Assembly: GCA_026936335.1 (NCBI GenBank)
Contig: JAPMXV010000073.1
Location: 62,001 to 126,000 of the forward strand
DNA: 64,000 bases
Origin: Mantamonas sphyraenae
Taxonomy: Eukaryota > CRuMs > Mantamonadidae
Direction of reading: 5' to 3'
Both the position numbers and the translations under genes were made by a program. Positions 31,479-41,738 of this stretch are shown here, in pieces. Under the pieces are notes generated by a model. The model saw nothing but the letters and a program-made list of their open reading frames with translations, was not told where the DNA came from and ran no database searches. The first letter of the stretch is position 1; every line of letters begins with the position of its first letter.

Positions 31479-32117
31479 TCACTGATTTCCACTGCTCTTG
31501 CCCTTCCCGTCACCCTCCCCCTCCTCTTCCTCTTCCTCCTCGTCTTCATACTCTTCCTCATCCTCCTCCTCATCCTCCCCTGCCTTGGAATTGGACGACG
31601 AGCCCGACGAGCCGCTGCCGGTTGCCCCAAACTCCTCTTCCGTCACCTTGCCGGCCTCCACCATGTACGGGATCTCCGACGCCAGCCACGGACCCAGTGC
31701 AAGACACATGCTGTGTGCAATGCCAAACCGCGGCACGTTGCGTTGCCACAACGGGTTGAAATGGTCCGTTTGGCAAATGCGTCCGCCTCGGTACATCTTG
31801 GCCGTGCGTCCGTCCAGTTGCGGCAGCATGATGTCAAAGCTGCTCACGGGATACGTCACCGGCAGCTCAAACTTCAACTCAAACTCGTACTTGATCATTT
31901 CGTGCACGTACCACACCTTGCCTTCCCACCGTGTGCCCGTTTTGTTGCTCGTCAGCGTAAACCAGTCGTTGTCGTTCGCCTTGTTCATCTTTACCAGCGC
32001 AATCAACGCCGTGTATTCCTCCTTCAGACGCTGCACCCACTTGTCCCCATCCGTCGGCCCAGCCTTCGTCTTCAGCAGCGGCAACTTGCTCACCGTTTTC
32101 TTCACCGTGTCGTCCAT
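31479..32117 (-). CDS. UFC1: Ubiquitin-fold modifier-conjugating enzyme 1
   Basis: 212 aa from the ATG at 32117 ([20 protein letters not shown]). UFC1-specific blocks: [47 protein letters not shown], and the catalytic Cys in [15 protein letters not shown], then [19 protein letters not shown]1 is the E2 that takes UFM1 from UBA5 and hands it to UFL1 for ribosome (ER-stress) UFMylation. Oddity: after the normal end there is an extra 45-50 residue Ser/Glu/Asp tail ([18 protein letters not shown]), absent from the 167-aa animal protein. Confidence 0.92.
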   Translation of the reverse strand: MDDTVKKTVSKLPLLKTKAGPTDGDKWVQRLKEEYTALIALVKMNKANDNDWFTLTSNKTGTRWEGKVWYVHEMIKYEFELKFELPVTYPVSSFDIMLPQLDGRTAKMYRGGRICQTDHFNPLWQRNVPRFGIAHSMCLALGPWLASEIPYMVEAGKVTEEEFGATGSGSSGSSSNSKAGEDEEEDEEEYEDEEEEEEEGEGDGKGKSSGNQ

Positions 32118-32259
32118 GCCTGCCCACACCCCTAATGTCAGCACCTCATGAACCGACCCCTCCCCCCCTCTTCCCTCTCTTTCCCTCCTCCTCCCCACTC
32201 CCACTCCAACCCACTGTGTTGAAGTATTGATTGATTTCTTTGCTTGCCACTCCGCCCCA

Positions 32260-33889
32260 TCACGCCTGGCTCCACAGTTCCAGCACACGTGCATAGAAGC
32301 TCACCGCACGCTCAAACTCGCTCACATTCAACTTCTCATTCTGACCGTGGATGCGCTTCAGGCCGTCGTCCGTCAGTTTGAACGGCGTGAACCGGTACAG
32401 ATTGTCCGCCACCTCCTCGTAATGCTTGCAATCCGTGCCACCCACCACCAGGTACGGCGCCACAATGGACTCGGGCCAGTACTCACGGATGGCCTGGTGC
32501 AACGACTCAAACGCAGGCACGTCCACACGCGACACACGCGACGGGTTGTTTCCCCCGCACTCTTCACCTGGACACGCTCATCCGCCACCACACGCCTCAC
32601 ATACGCCAACACATCCTCCATGCTGTCTCCATGCCGGATGCGAAAGTTGATGTTGGCCGTCGCCACCTGCGGCACCACGTTGCTCTTCTGACCCGCGTGG
32701 AACAGCGTCGGCGCCATCGTCGTACGCAGCAACGCATTCGTCGATGGTTTGGCCTTGAGAATCTGCACCAACAGTGGCTCCAGCACAGGGTTGCTCATCA
32801 CCACCCGCTGTACCATCGGCACATGCGGCGCCAGAAACTCAAACATCTTTGCACTCGCTTCGCTCAGCCGTGCCGGCGGAGGCGACGCCTGCAGACGTTG
32901 CACCGCATCCACCAGCGCCACAATTGGGTTCTCCCCCTCCCTGGGCATGGACGAGTGGCCACCCTTCATCTGGATTGTCAGGTTGACGTTCAGGAATCCC
33001 TTTTCCCCAATGCCCACCACAGCCACAGGCTTGCTGACCCCGCTCACCACCCCATCCGTCACCACGCCTCCTTCGTCCAGCAATGCCTCTGCATGCACCC
33101 CACGTTCCTTCAGCACTCGCGCAATCTGCTTTGCTCCCTTCAGACCTTGCACCTCCTCGTCGTGTCCAAACGCAAGGTACACCGTCCGTTTGGGCGTGTA
33201 CCCTTGCTCCAGCAGCAATTCCACACCCTCCATCGTGCCCACCAGCGACGACTGCACGTACAGCGCCGACCCACAATGTCAGCCCCCGTCAGCACGTCAG
33301 CACTCTCCCCCTGCTCCCCCTACCTCTCTCCCCTCCCTCCCTTTTCCCTCTCACCCTCTCTCTCTCTCTCGTGCACATGCCCCCATCCATCTCCCACATG
33401 TTTCCCTCTTCCAACACTCACTTTGGTGTCAATCGACCCGCGTCCCGTCACCTCGTCGTCGAAAAACATGCCGCCAAACTCGGGAAACTCCCAGTCGTCT
33501 GCATGGTCCACAGGCACCACGTCCTGGTGCGCCATAAGAATCACCGGTTTCAACGAGGCGTCCGAGCCTTGCCACGTGTACAGCAGCGAGTACGTGTTGA
33601 CAAACTCCCGCTTCAGGGTGGCGTGCACACGCGGGAACGCCTTGACCATCCACTTGTGCATCTCATCAAACGCAGTGTAGTTCCACGGCGCCTCTTCACG
33701 CTCATACGACACCGTTGCAAATTGCACCGCATCGCTCAACTTGTGCACTGCTGAGTCACGCGGAGCAGGCTCACGCACTGCAAACTGGTCCGCTTGCAAC
33801 TGCCTGTCCGGCATCGTCATCGTGTTGAACGCAAGGAATGCACTGCCCAACACGGCACACACAAGCATCATGTTCACAACGGCCCCCAT
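32260..33889 (-). CDS. M20 family metallopeptidase, PM20D1/carboxypeptidase S-like (one frame break)
   Basis: Exon 1 33889-33422, intron 33421-33252 (GTGAGT...GTGCAG), exon 2 33251-32260. The splice joins GRGSIDTK to [17 protein letters not shown], the family's conserved metal-binding Asp region. Other motifs: signal anchor [23 protein letters not shown] (H.D metal ligand), FGHDEEVQG (Glu-Glu, base and ligand), [11 protein letters not shown], and GGTDCKHY near the end. PM20D1-type enzymes cleave or form N-acyl amino acids; yeast CPS1 is a vacuolar carboxypeptidase. A frame break lies at the GGGGG run (minus strand, 32556-32552): one more G would give [20 protein letters not shown]. With it the protein is about 487 aa. 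Confidence 0.85.
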
Positions 33890-33943
33890 GCTTGACCTTT
33901 CTGCCTCTTTGATTGTTGTCTCTGCACCGGCGCATCCATTGCA

Positions 33944-35044
33944 ATGTCCACCTCCACCCTCACACACATCAAACACGCCAAGGACACATTCACGTCTGCC
34001 ACTCTCCTCCTCGACGCCGTCGCTCGACTTGCCCTCCCGTCAGCCGAAGCCATGCGGCTGACTCCCGATGCCGAGGATCATCTGGCCATCCTCTTTGAAT
34101 GCGCCCTCCTCGAACGCGACCTCACCAGCAACGACGAACTGCTGTGGACAACCTACACACTGGCCGTGGAACACGGTCACAGTTTGGAAACGACCATTGC
34201 CCAACACCTGTTTGCTGGAGAGTTGTCCTTCGAGCTCGACTCCTCTCACACCGTCCTCATCGGCCAAGGCGACCTCACACTGGGCCACCACGACGCCCTC
34301 GACACACCACAGAGCATTCTCGTTGCACAGGCGTTTCTTCACCACGTCCTGGCCGGCCATGGCGATGCCACACGCCTCGCATTGCCTTGTCTCCAGCTGC
34401 TCCGAGCCCACCCGCCCACCCTCTCCTCTGCCTCCTCCCTCTCCGACCCACATGCACACACATCCATGCAGGTGCGCTTCCACACCGCCGTTGCAGACTG
34501 GCATCGCCAGCTCTGTGCCGCAGGACAAGCGGACAACCATCTTCAACCTGCCCACGCCGCATACACCCTTGCACACACCCTCGCCACCGCCTGTCTCGAC
34601 CCAGACGACCCCACCCGCTTGGGCTGCACCCTGAACTTTGCCCTTCTCCTCCATCACCACGCCTCCTCCTCCTCTCTGGCACTCCAGCTCCTTGCCCACG
34701 CCCTCGACGCCTTTGCCACACACACAGAGTCCACCACCACCTCCTCCACCACTACCCCATCCACATCCTCATCCACCCAACAACTCCTCGCCTCCATGGC
34801 CCGCCTCGTGCAACAGATTCGCCCGTCCAAGACTGCATCGGCCAACACAAAACAGCCACCACCACGGCTGACCCTTCGTGCCCAACTCACCACCTCCACC
34901 ACATCGTCGTTGTCTTCATCTGCATTCGACTCGTCCGCGTCACCCTCCCTGCCTCTCACGCCACAACGCGCTGTCGACACTCGCAATCTCATCCTCTCCT
35001 CCACCCGTGAAACCAATCTCTACCAGGACGAGGAGCACTCCTGA
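33944..35044 (+). CDS. Divergent 14-3-3-like protein
   Basis: 366 aa, single exon. The C-terminal helices match 14-3-3: AYTLAHTLATACLDPDDPTRLGCTLNFALLL (the P.RLGL.LNF block) and LALQLLAHALDAF; TSNDELLWTTYTLAVE matches helix C. Much of the phosphopeptide site is altered: the Lys/Arg pair of helix C is not visible, and the RY of helix E appears as RF in MQVRFHTAVADW. The tail (about 120 aa) is Ser/Thr-rich with a possible phospho-segment. Either a degenerate 14-3-3 that no longer binds phosphoserine or one with a new ligand. It is 54 bp from the divergent M20 peptidase; its last 25 coding bases overlap the end of the convergent phosphodiesterase gene. Confidence 0.7.
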   Translation: MSTSTLTHIKHAKDTFTSATLLLDAVARLALPSAEAMRLTPDAEDHLAILFECALLERDLTSNDELLWTTYTLAVEHGHSLETTIAQHLFAGELSFELDSSHTVLIGQGDLTLGHHDALDTPQSILVAQAFLHHVLAGHGDATRLALPCLQLLRAHPPTLSSASSLSDPHAHTSMQVRFHTAVADWHRQLCAAGQADNHLQPAHAAYTLAHTLATACLDPDDPTRLGCTLNFALLLHHHASSSSLALQLLAHALDAFATHTESTTTSSTTTPSTSSSTQQLLASMARLVQQIRPSKTASANTKQPPPRLTLRAQLTTSTTSSLSSSAFDSSASPSLPLTPQRAVDTRNLILSSTRETNLYQDEEHS

Positions 35045-36432
35045 AACTGCTTCAAGGCCACATTGTACACCGCACACACATAAACCGCCTTGTCCGGGTC
35101 AAAGTTGCCGCTGCGCCTGCTCTTCCACGCCATGTACACGCCCTGGTCGTTCACCAGCTGCGACGCCAGGTTGGACAGGGCCTCTGTGTCCACACCTCCC
35201 TTGGGTGACTGGCCGTACGCCTTGGAAAACGTGTACGACGGCGCAAACACCACCGGTGCCCCATGCTGGATGTACACCAGATCCGCCGTGTAGTCTTCGT
35301 AGTCCACAATGCCGCTGCTCACACACTCGGCACACTTGCTGCGGCCGCTTCCACCCGTGTTGCCGTTGCTCATGCCCAGTTCCACAATGCGGAATGCCGG
35401 GTTGTTGCCCGTCAGCGGGGTGATCGACGGCGCCAGCAGCATGGACCCAAACGCCTGCTCCTCCTTGGTGCCGTCGTGTTCGCTCATCAGACGGAACGCA
35501 TCCCTGTGTTCGTGTCCATACAGCTGTGCTGCCACCACGTCCTTGTACTCGTACATCAGGCTTGCAAACGTGGCACGGTACTCCTCTTCCCACAGCTGCG
35601 ACCCGTCGTACGCCACCTGTCCCGGTGCAATGTGTGTGGCAAGCATCACTTGCTGCCCACTGCTCTGTGCACTCTTCAGCTCGCTGTCCAGCCATGCAAA
35701 CTGGCCCATCGGATCCTTGCTGCTCGTGTTTGCCGGCTTGTGCCGCGTGCTGTAATACACGCTGTTGTACACCACCAGCTTCAGGTTGCTCGTCCCTGCG
35801 GGCGCCACGGCGTAGCTGCCCATGCTCAGGAACGACGTGTTGGCCTGTGCTGGCAACACAGCACTCCACACTCGGTACAACGACTGCAACCACGCATCGT
35901 ACGCATCCTCGGGCAGGTTGTAATCCGGAAACAGGTCGTTGTTCCCAATGCACGGGTAGATCGGCGTGCCCGGAAACACACTCTGCAGCGACGCCGTCAC
36001 ATTGGCCACCGTGGCCAACACCAGCGTCGCGTTGGGCAGGTGGTGACCCACGAAATCGCCCGTCACCAGGATAAACGCAGGCTTGGGGTCCACCTGTGCC
36101 ATGGCCGTGAAGGTGCTCATCATCAACGCGTACGGCGTGTCACATCCCACCTGTCCATACGCCACATTCGGTCCTGCACGCGGCAACGGATTGTTGCTCC
36201 CCTCCAAATGCACGTCCTGCGGCGTCTTTTCCCCGTGGTGATACTTCACATTGCCCACGTTGCGGCAAAACGTAGCGGGACTCTGGTCCACTTCGTACAG
36301 CGGGTCAAAGTGGATGTCGCTCAGGTGGAAGAAGCTCACCGGCGTGCTCGGCAACGCCGCTTCCTTCCACCCCGCCGCCTCTCCGGCCATCACCACCGCC
36401 ATCGCCACTGCCATCCATGCCACCGCACACAT
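35020..36432 (-). CDS. Acid sphingomyelinase-like metallophosphoesterase, secreted
   Basis: 470 aa from the ATG at 36432, which opens a signal peptide (MCAVAWMAVAMAVVMAGEAAG). Calcineurin-like dimetal phosphoesterase motifs: SDIHFDPLY, TGDFVGHH, IGNNDLFPDYN, ATHIAPGQ, YGHEHRDAF. No saposin domain, so it resembles SMPDL3 or endopolyphosphatase-type members more than ASM; the GNND in place of GNHE fits that group. Several possible N-glycosylation sites (NAT, NVT, NTS). Expected to hydrolyse nucleotide, phosphodiester or polyphosphate substrates outside the cell or in lysosomes. Longer upstream frame is rejected in favour of the signal peptide. Divergent from the lysozyme, 139 bp between starts. 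Confidence 0.87.
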   Translation of the reverse strand: MCAVAWMAVAMAVVMAGEAAGWKEAALPSTPVSFFHLSDIHFDPLYEVDQSPATFCRNVGNVKYHHGEKTPQDVHLEGSNNPLPRAGPNVAYGQVGCDTPYALMMSTFTAMAQVDPKPAFILVTGDFVGHHLPNATLVLATVANVTASLQSVFPGTPIYPCIGNNDLFPDYNLPEDAYDAWLQSLYRVWSAVLPAQANTSFLSMGSYAVAPAGTSNLKLVVYNSVYYSTRHKPANTSSKDPMGQFAWLDSELKSAQSSGQQVMLATHIAPGQVAYDGSQLWEEEYRATFASLMYEYKDVVAAQLYGHEHRDAFRLMSEHDGTKEEQAFGSMLLAPSITPLTGNNPAFRIVELGMSNGNTGGSGRSKCAECVSSGIVDYEDYTADLVYIQHGAPVVFAPSYTFSKAYGQSPKGGVDTEALSNLASQLVNDQGVYMAWKSRRSGNFDPDKAVYVCAVYNVALKQFQECSSSW

Positions 36433-36571
36433 CCAACCTTGGCTCCTTGGTTCCTCCGCCTCACCGCTGCACACGCTCCCTTCATTCAAAGCCGCGTTGT
36501 TTTCTGTTTGCTGCCGCCGCCGCGTCCACGCAGCCACACAAAAAAACCAACCCAACTTCCTTTCCTCAACG

Positions 36572-38073
36572 ATGCACAAGTTCCTTGCATTGATCCTCCT
36601 GTCCCTTATGGTTGCTTCGGCTGTTGCCAGCTCCGAGTACGTGTCCTCCATCCTGCCCTTGCCCCATCCCTGCCTGCGTCCGCCCACAAACCCAGTCCGC
36701 CTCCACCCTAAGCCAATTTTCCACCGCTCCGAATCTGCCCTGCACCGTGTTCCCTCCTCGTACCCGTCCCTCCCGTGCCCTATCCACGCACACGGCCATA
36801 CAAACACCTCTGCGGCGTCCCATGCAACGTCACGCCCTGCTCTCCCTTTCCATATCTTCCCGCATGCGCTCTCCAAGCGCACGCGAAACAAACGCACGCA
36901 CGAGAGAGGGGTTTTTTCAGCGTCCCGCCTGCCTTGCTGACCCACGACCCTCCACACCCGTTGTCCCGCCCCCTTTCCCCCTCCCTGCTCCCCACAGCGA
37001 CTCGGGTGTTGAGACGCCGGACGACGAGCGCTTCCAGGGTACGTACATCATCCAGCAGCCGCGCATGTTGGCCTGCCCAACTTGGCGAATTTCGACCCCC
37101 CCCTTTTTTTTTTCCGCTCTCGACCCGATTTGCCGCCGCCCTCGTTTTTGCTGCCTTGTAGACTCACACCTGCGCCTCACTCCTACAGGCTGGGACGCCG
37201 TCGAGGTGGCTGACCCGAACGACGAGAGCAGCGGTGATGAGACCACCGATGACGAGAGCGAGGTCGGCGATTACGACGAGAACGAGTTCTGGGGCTCTCT
37301 TCCTCCAAGTCTTCTTCGTCCAAGAAGTCGTCTTGCGGTTTCTGGGGCTGCAGCAGCACGCGCCGCAGCAGCACCCCTACCCCGACCCCGACCCCGACCC
37401 GTCGCACCACCACCACGACGCGCCGCACCTGCTCGTCGTTCTGGGGCTGCTCCTCCACCTCGGGCTCGTCCTACACCCGCCCGACGACCTACACTCGCCG
37501 ACGACCTACACTCGTCCGACGACCTACACCCCGCCTTCGCCTGCCAACAACTGCGGCAACGTCGGTGGCTCCAACTGCCAGGTCAGCTCTTCCAGCCGCA
37601 AGGTCAACTCGCAGGGTCTTAACGACCTGAAGCAGTACGAGGGCATCGTGTGGGCCGGCGACCGCCGCTGCATTGCTCAGTGCTCGCGTGGCCAGGCTTG
37701 CCGCTACAACGACCCGCGCAACTTCCCCACCATCGGTTACGGCCATCTGTGCCGCTCCGGTGACGGCCTCAACTGCCTGTCCGCCCAGGGCGCCCTCGAT
37801 CTGTTCTCGCGCGACCTCGTCCGCTACGAGCGCCCCGTCGCTACCTCGGTCCGTGTCCCGCTTACCGACCAGCAGTTTGCTTCGCTCGTCAGCTTCACCT
37901 ACAACCTCGGCCCGGGTGTCATCCAGAACCCCAGCTCGAGCATCCGCCGTGCCCTCGATGCTCGCAACTACGCCGGTGTTTGCGACGCCCTGATGCTGTA
38001 CACCAAGTCTCGCGGCCGTGTCCTCCAGGGTCTTGTCAACCGCCGTCGCCACGAGTGCCAGGCCTTCCAGTAA
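36572..38073 (+). CDS. GH24 (T4-type) lysozyme with Cys/Thr-rich linker, secreted
   Basis: Exons 36572-36636, 36998-37038, 37189-38073 (introns of 361 and 150 nt). Signal peptide MHKFLALILLSLMVASAVAS, an acidic propeptide-like stretch (DSGVETPDDERFQ; DESSGDETTDDESE), a linker with two SFWGC/GFWGCSST motifs and Thr-Pro repeats, then the GH24 domain: LKQYEG (catalytic Glu), PTIGYGHLC, LTDQQFASLVSFTYNLGPG, VNRRRHECQ. Breaks bacterial peptidoglycan, probably in phagosomes or outside. Two frame breaks lie in the linker: near 37297 (ctctctt) and near 37500, where a repeated cgcccgacgacctacact unit has lost one C. The conserved domain itself is intact. Confidence 0.85.
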
Positions 38074-38173
38074 GCGCTGTCTTTGGCTCTCATCGCCACG
38101 GTTGAGCGCGGTCAGGGTACACAATACCCAAAAACAACAAACATGGCCGTGTTCCCCTAGATTGGTTCCCTTT

Positions 38174-40201
38174 TCATTGCTCCTCCTCCTCCTGCTCCTG
38201 CTCCCCATCCTCTTTGCGTTCAATCGCTTGCCGTTTCACGTCCTGCTTTGCCTCTTCCTCCCCATCCTCCTCCTCCTCGCCATCGTTCCCGTCCCCGTCG
38301 CCACCACCTTCCCCTTTGCCCTTGCTCTCGTCATCCTCCCGTTTCCTCTTTCCCCCCACCACCGTGCTCTTGGGCTGCTCCGCCTCTGCTTTTGTGCGTG
38401 CTTCCTCCTCTGCCTTTTTCATCTCTTCCAGCATGCGTGCGCGCTCCTCCTCCTCCTTCTTCCACGCTTCACGCAGCTGAGCCATCCTGTCTGGCTCGCC
38501 ACGTTCTGCACACAGCTGGCTCACAACCTGCTGCAATGTGTTGGGCGCCGAGTCCGCGTTCAACACCCCCACATACCCCAACCGCTGTTTTGTCACCATC
38601 CTCAGTCCACGCCACGTCTCCAGCTTGGAGTTCACTCGCAGATACTCCACCTCAATCCCTGCCTCCGGATCCAACTCCTCCATGATCGGTTCCAAGAACC
38701 CATCCAGAGTGACCCCACCCTTCTTTGTGCTCTCCATCTCAAACGCCTCGCCCCCTGTTTCCCACAGTTCACTCACTTCCTCCTCATCATCGTCTCCTCC
38801 GTCACCCAACGCCCCAAACACTCGCCTCCTGCCCTTGCTGCTGCTGCTTGCATCCGCCGCCCCTGCCCCTGCTCCTGCACTGCGTTCATACGGCGCACAC
38901 CCGCCCTTCTTCCACTCAATCCAATGCTCTTCGCGTTGCAACACCATGCGCAGCGTGCGCACGTACGCCTTGCCTTCGGGCGGAATGTTGCCCAGTTGGC
39001 CCCACGCCCGTCGTTCAAACTTGTCTGCCTTTTTGCGCTGCGCATCACTCAGCGTCTCCTTTGCCTTCCAGTTGAACTTGAGGTAGTTCAGCATCAACAG
39101 GAGCTGTGTGAGCACGTGCCGCTGAAAGTGTGCGTCGTTCAGCTGCAGGTTGATCAACTTGCTCGACGTCAAGTACTTTGGCACACGCGTGCGTCCCTCT
39201 GCCTCTGCCCCTGCCTCTGTCTCCCCTTCCCCACCCTCCTCTTCCATCTCATCCCTGCTGCCTCCTCCTGTCCCATGCTTCCCTCTCTTCACGCTCTCGT
39301 TGGTGGACGACGTCTTGCGTCGTGTAAACGCGTTCAAGATATCATTCACCCCGGCCGCCATCGCCTCCCACGCCTCTGCGTTCCCGTACAACTGTGCAGG
39401 CGCGTGAAAGTATGCATGGGTGGCCCAAAAGTCCCTGTAGAAACGGTAGTCCACGTGTGCACTCGCATGCGCCTCCTCCTCCTGCTTGGCATGCGCTGCA
39501 AGTTGCGCTTCCGCTTCTTCGTGCGGCTTGTTCGAGCTTTCCACCTCCATCGACCCGTCGTCGTTGGCGCCATCCTGCTCCGCATCTGTGTTGCCACCCT
39601 CCTGCGACCCACTCTCCTCCTCCGCATCCGCCTCCACTTCCGCTTCGTACTCGGTGAGGTTGGAGACGTTGAACGCACCCTTCAGGTTCACGCCCGACTT
39701 GTCCGAAAGAGGGAACAGCGCCGCGCACAGGTTGAGAATGCGGCCCATGAACCGCGCCTGCATCACACGCGACGCACGCTGCAACAGATGGTTGCATGTG
39801 CGCAGGATGGCCAGTTTGCACACCTGTGTTTGCATAAACTTGTCCACACGCAGCCTCTCCACACGTGCTTCCACCAGACCAAACAGCCCTTCGTTCTCAC
39901 TCACCGTGTGCCTTCCAAACACCTCTTCCAGCATGCTGAACGGTGTCAACAGATCGCCCGTCCCACTCTCTGCCAGTTCCAGTGCCATGTCCAGCAGCAA
40001 CTCCATCGTCGCCTTGTCCTGCGCCCCTCGCATGTGTTCCCGAAGCGCAATGTCCACCGCCGCCTTCTGCTCCGCCACTTCCTCCTCCTGACCCTCCCTG
40101 CCTCCACCACACGCCTCCACCACGGCTTCCACCCCACCATCCACCTCCTCGCCATTCCTCACCACCCTCTCAATCGCCTCAAAAATCTGTTCCGTCAGCA
40201 T
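38174..40201 (-). CDS. THOC1: THO complex subunit 1 (HPR1)
   Basis: 675 aa, single exon, from the ATG at 40201 (MLTEQIFEAIERVV); the open frame goes on upstream but over the divergent apyrase start. THOC1-type block: ARFMGRILNLCAALFPLSDKSGVNLKGAFNVSN. Also DYRFYRDFWATHAYFHAP, AEAWEAMAAGVNDILNAFTRRK, QLNDAHFQRHVLTQLLLML and GFLEPIMEELDPEAGIEVEYL. THO couples transcription to mRNA export and prevents R-loops. The C-terminus is Glu/Lys-rich and no death domain is evident, unlike in animals. Confidence 0.88.
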   Translation of the reverse strand: MLTEQIFEAIERVVRNGEEVDGGVEAVVEACGGGREGQEEEVAEQKAAVDIALREHMRGAQDKATMELLLDMALELAESGTGDLLTPFSMLEEVFGRHTVSENEGLFGLVEARVERLRVDKFMQTQVCKLAILRTCNHLLQRASRVMQARFMGRILNLCAALFPLSDKSGVNLKGAFNVSNLTEYEAEVEADAEEESGSQEGGNTDAEQDGANDDGSMEVESSNKPHEEAEAQLAAHAKQEEEAHASAHVDYRFYRDFWATHAYFHAPAQLYGNAEAWEAMAAGVNDILNAFTRRKTSSTNESVKRGKHGTGGGSRDEMEEEGGEGETEAGAEAEGRTRVPKYLTSSKLINLQLNDAHFQRHVLTQLLLMLNYLKFNWKAKETLSDAQRKKADKFERRAWGQLGNIPPEGKAYVRTLRMVLQREEHWIEWKKGGCAPYERSAGAGAGAADASSSSKGRRRVFGALGDGGDDDEEEVSELWETGGEAFEMESTKKGGVTLDGFLEPIMEELDPEAGIEVEYLRVNSKLETWRGLRMVTKQRLGYVGVLNADSAPNTLQQVVSQLCAERGEPDRMAQLREAWKKEEEERARMLEEMKKAEEEARTKAEAEQPKSTVVGGKRKREDDESKGKGEGGGDGDGNDGEEEEDGEEEAKQDVKRQAIERKEDGEQEQEEEEQ

Positions 40202-40316
40202 CGTGCCCTCTTGCGCAAACCACTGTTGACGATGCCCCTGCCCGCGCAACGAAATCCCCAACCCCACACCTGGTTCACCCCAACCACCCCACACTGTGTC
40301 TTTGGTTGCCTTTTGC

Positions 40317-41713
40317 ATGCGTGAGACCTGTTGCATCATCATCTTGGCCGTGCTTCTGGCCACGGGGTATTCTGCTCTTCACCGCCCTCGCATCACTGCC
40401 CATGCCACGTTTGCCTCGTCGCATCCCACCCTCGCCCATCTCAAGTCACCCCCGCGTCGCTACGACCTCACCCTCGTCGCCGACGGTGATCGCAGGACAC
40501 GTCATCCAAAGGGTGAATTCAGGGCCACCGTCCTCGTACGTCATACCACGACACAAACCCCCCACTCGATTTCCCCCTCTCGCCCAACCATCCCATTCAC
40601 ACTCACGCTTTCTGCCCCTCCCTCCCCTCCCCCCCCCCGGCAGAATGCCACGTTGACGTGGGACGCAGCGGATCGTGTGTACGACCTGCAACTCGGCACC
40701 AGCTGGCACTGGAGCGGCCATGCGTCGTACAAGGCGCGTGGCATGGAACTGAGTGCCCTCACGCCCATGTGTGGGCGATTATACACAGTGTGCGACATCA
40801 CAGGCATGCTGTACACTGTAGAGTCGCTGGAGGAGCGTCCGGACGCGCTTGTGCCTCGCCAGGTGCTGATCAACGGCGACGGCACCGCACGCAAGCCGCT
40901 CAAGGGCGAATGGATGGCTGTGCGCGATGGCTACCTGTACATTGGATCCACAGGCAAGCCATGGATCAGTGGGGAGGATTGGACGACGGTGTTGAACAGG
41001 GACGCAGAGTGGATCAAGGTCATGGATGCCGCTGGTCACCTGAGACATCTCGACTGGGGTCATGTCTATCACAGGATACGAGAGCATTGGAAGTGCGCAA
41101 ACCGGGCTGGATTTGGATTGAGGCGGCGTCGTTTGTGCCGCACACGCGCACGTGGGTGTTTGGCTTGCGCAAACTCGACCGATCCCAGAGCTATCACGAG
41201 GACAATGAGTGGAAGCAGGGTGCCAACAAGCTGGTGTTTATGGACGATGAGACCATGCATGTGCAACATGTGGTCGATGCCGTTCCTTTTGATCGCAAGT
41301 GGGGTGCCTCTGCCATGGCGTTGCTGCCCTTTTCCATGGATGAGGACGAGCAGGAGATGGACGACGAATCGCATTGGGAAGCGTGGCAACACACCGCTGC
41401 CCTCCAGGTGCATGATTGCTTGCACCGCACACCCATCAAGAGGGGAGACCATGCACAGCATCTGTTGAGGCAGGACGACAGTGCTGCTGCCGCAACCAAG
41501 TTTATCCACGGCGCCATGCCGGGCCATCATCTCGTCGTGTTGTACACCACCGAAGTGGGCGACCACACAGCCACACGACTGACTGTCATCGACCTGCGCA
41601 CAGGCGATTCCGTGCTCCGCGACGGCGTCAACGACCTCAGCGTGCACCACAAGTTTGAAGGCGTTGCCGTCACCGGGGTGCATGCCAATGCCACAAATGC
41701 AGTGGTGGCATAA
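40317..41713 (+). CDS. CANT1: Soluble calcium-activated nucleotidase (apyrase), CANT1 family (one frame break)
   Basis: Exon 1 40317-40535, intron 40536-40643 (GTACGT...CGGCAG), exon 2 40644-41713. N-terminal signal anchor (CCIIILAVLLATGYSAL), YDLTLVADGD, the splice-joined RATVL-NATLTWD, then CANT1 propeller motifs: ARGMELSALTPMCGRLYTVCD, KGEWMAVRDGYLYIG, KPGWIWIEAASFV, KQGANKLVFMDD, KFEGVAVTGV. Hydrolyses UDP/GDP/ADP with Ca2+ in the ER/Golgi or outside the cell. Near 41084 (gagagcattgg) one G appears missing; adding it joins HRIREA to LEVRKPGW. About 429 aa with that correction. Stop is 25 bp from that of the convergent TTC39-like gene. Confidence 0.85.
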
Positions 41714-41738
41714 GTCCGTGTGTGTGTGTACGCGTCCT

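Noticed and set aside
34200-34723. Minus-strand frames inside the 14-3-3-like gene
   Set aside because: Shadow frames; the plus strand carries the conserved P.RLGL.LNF helix.
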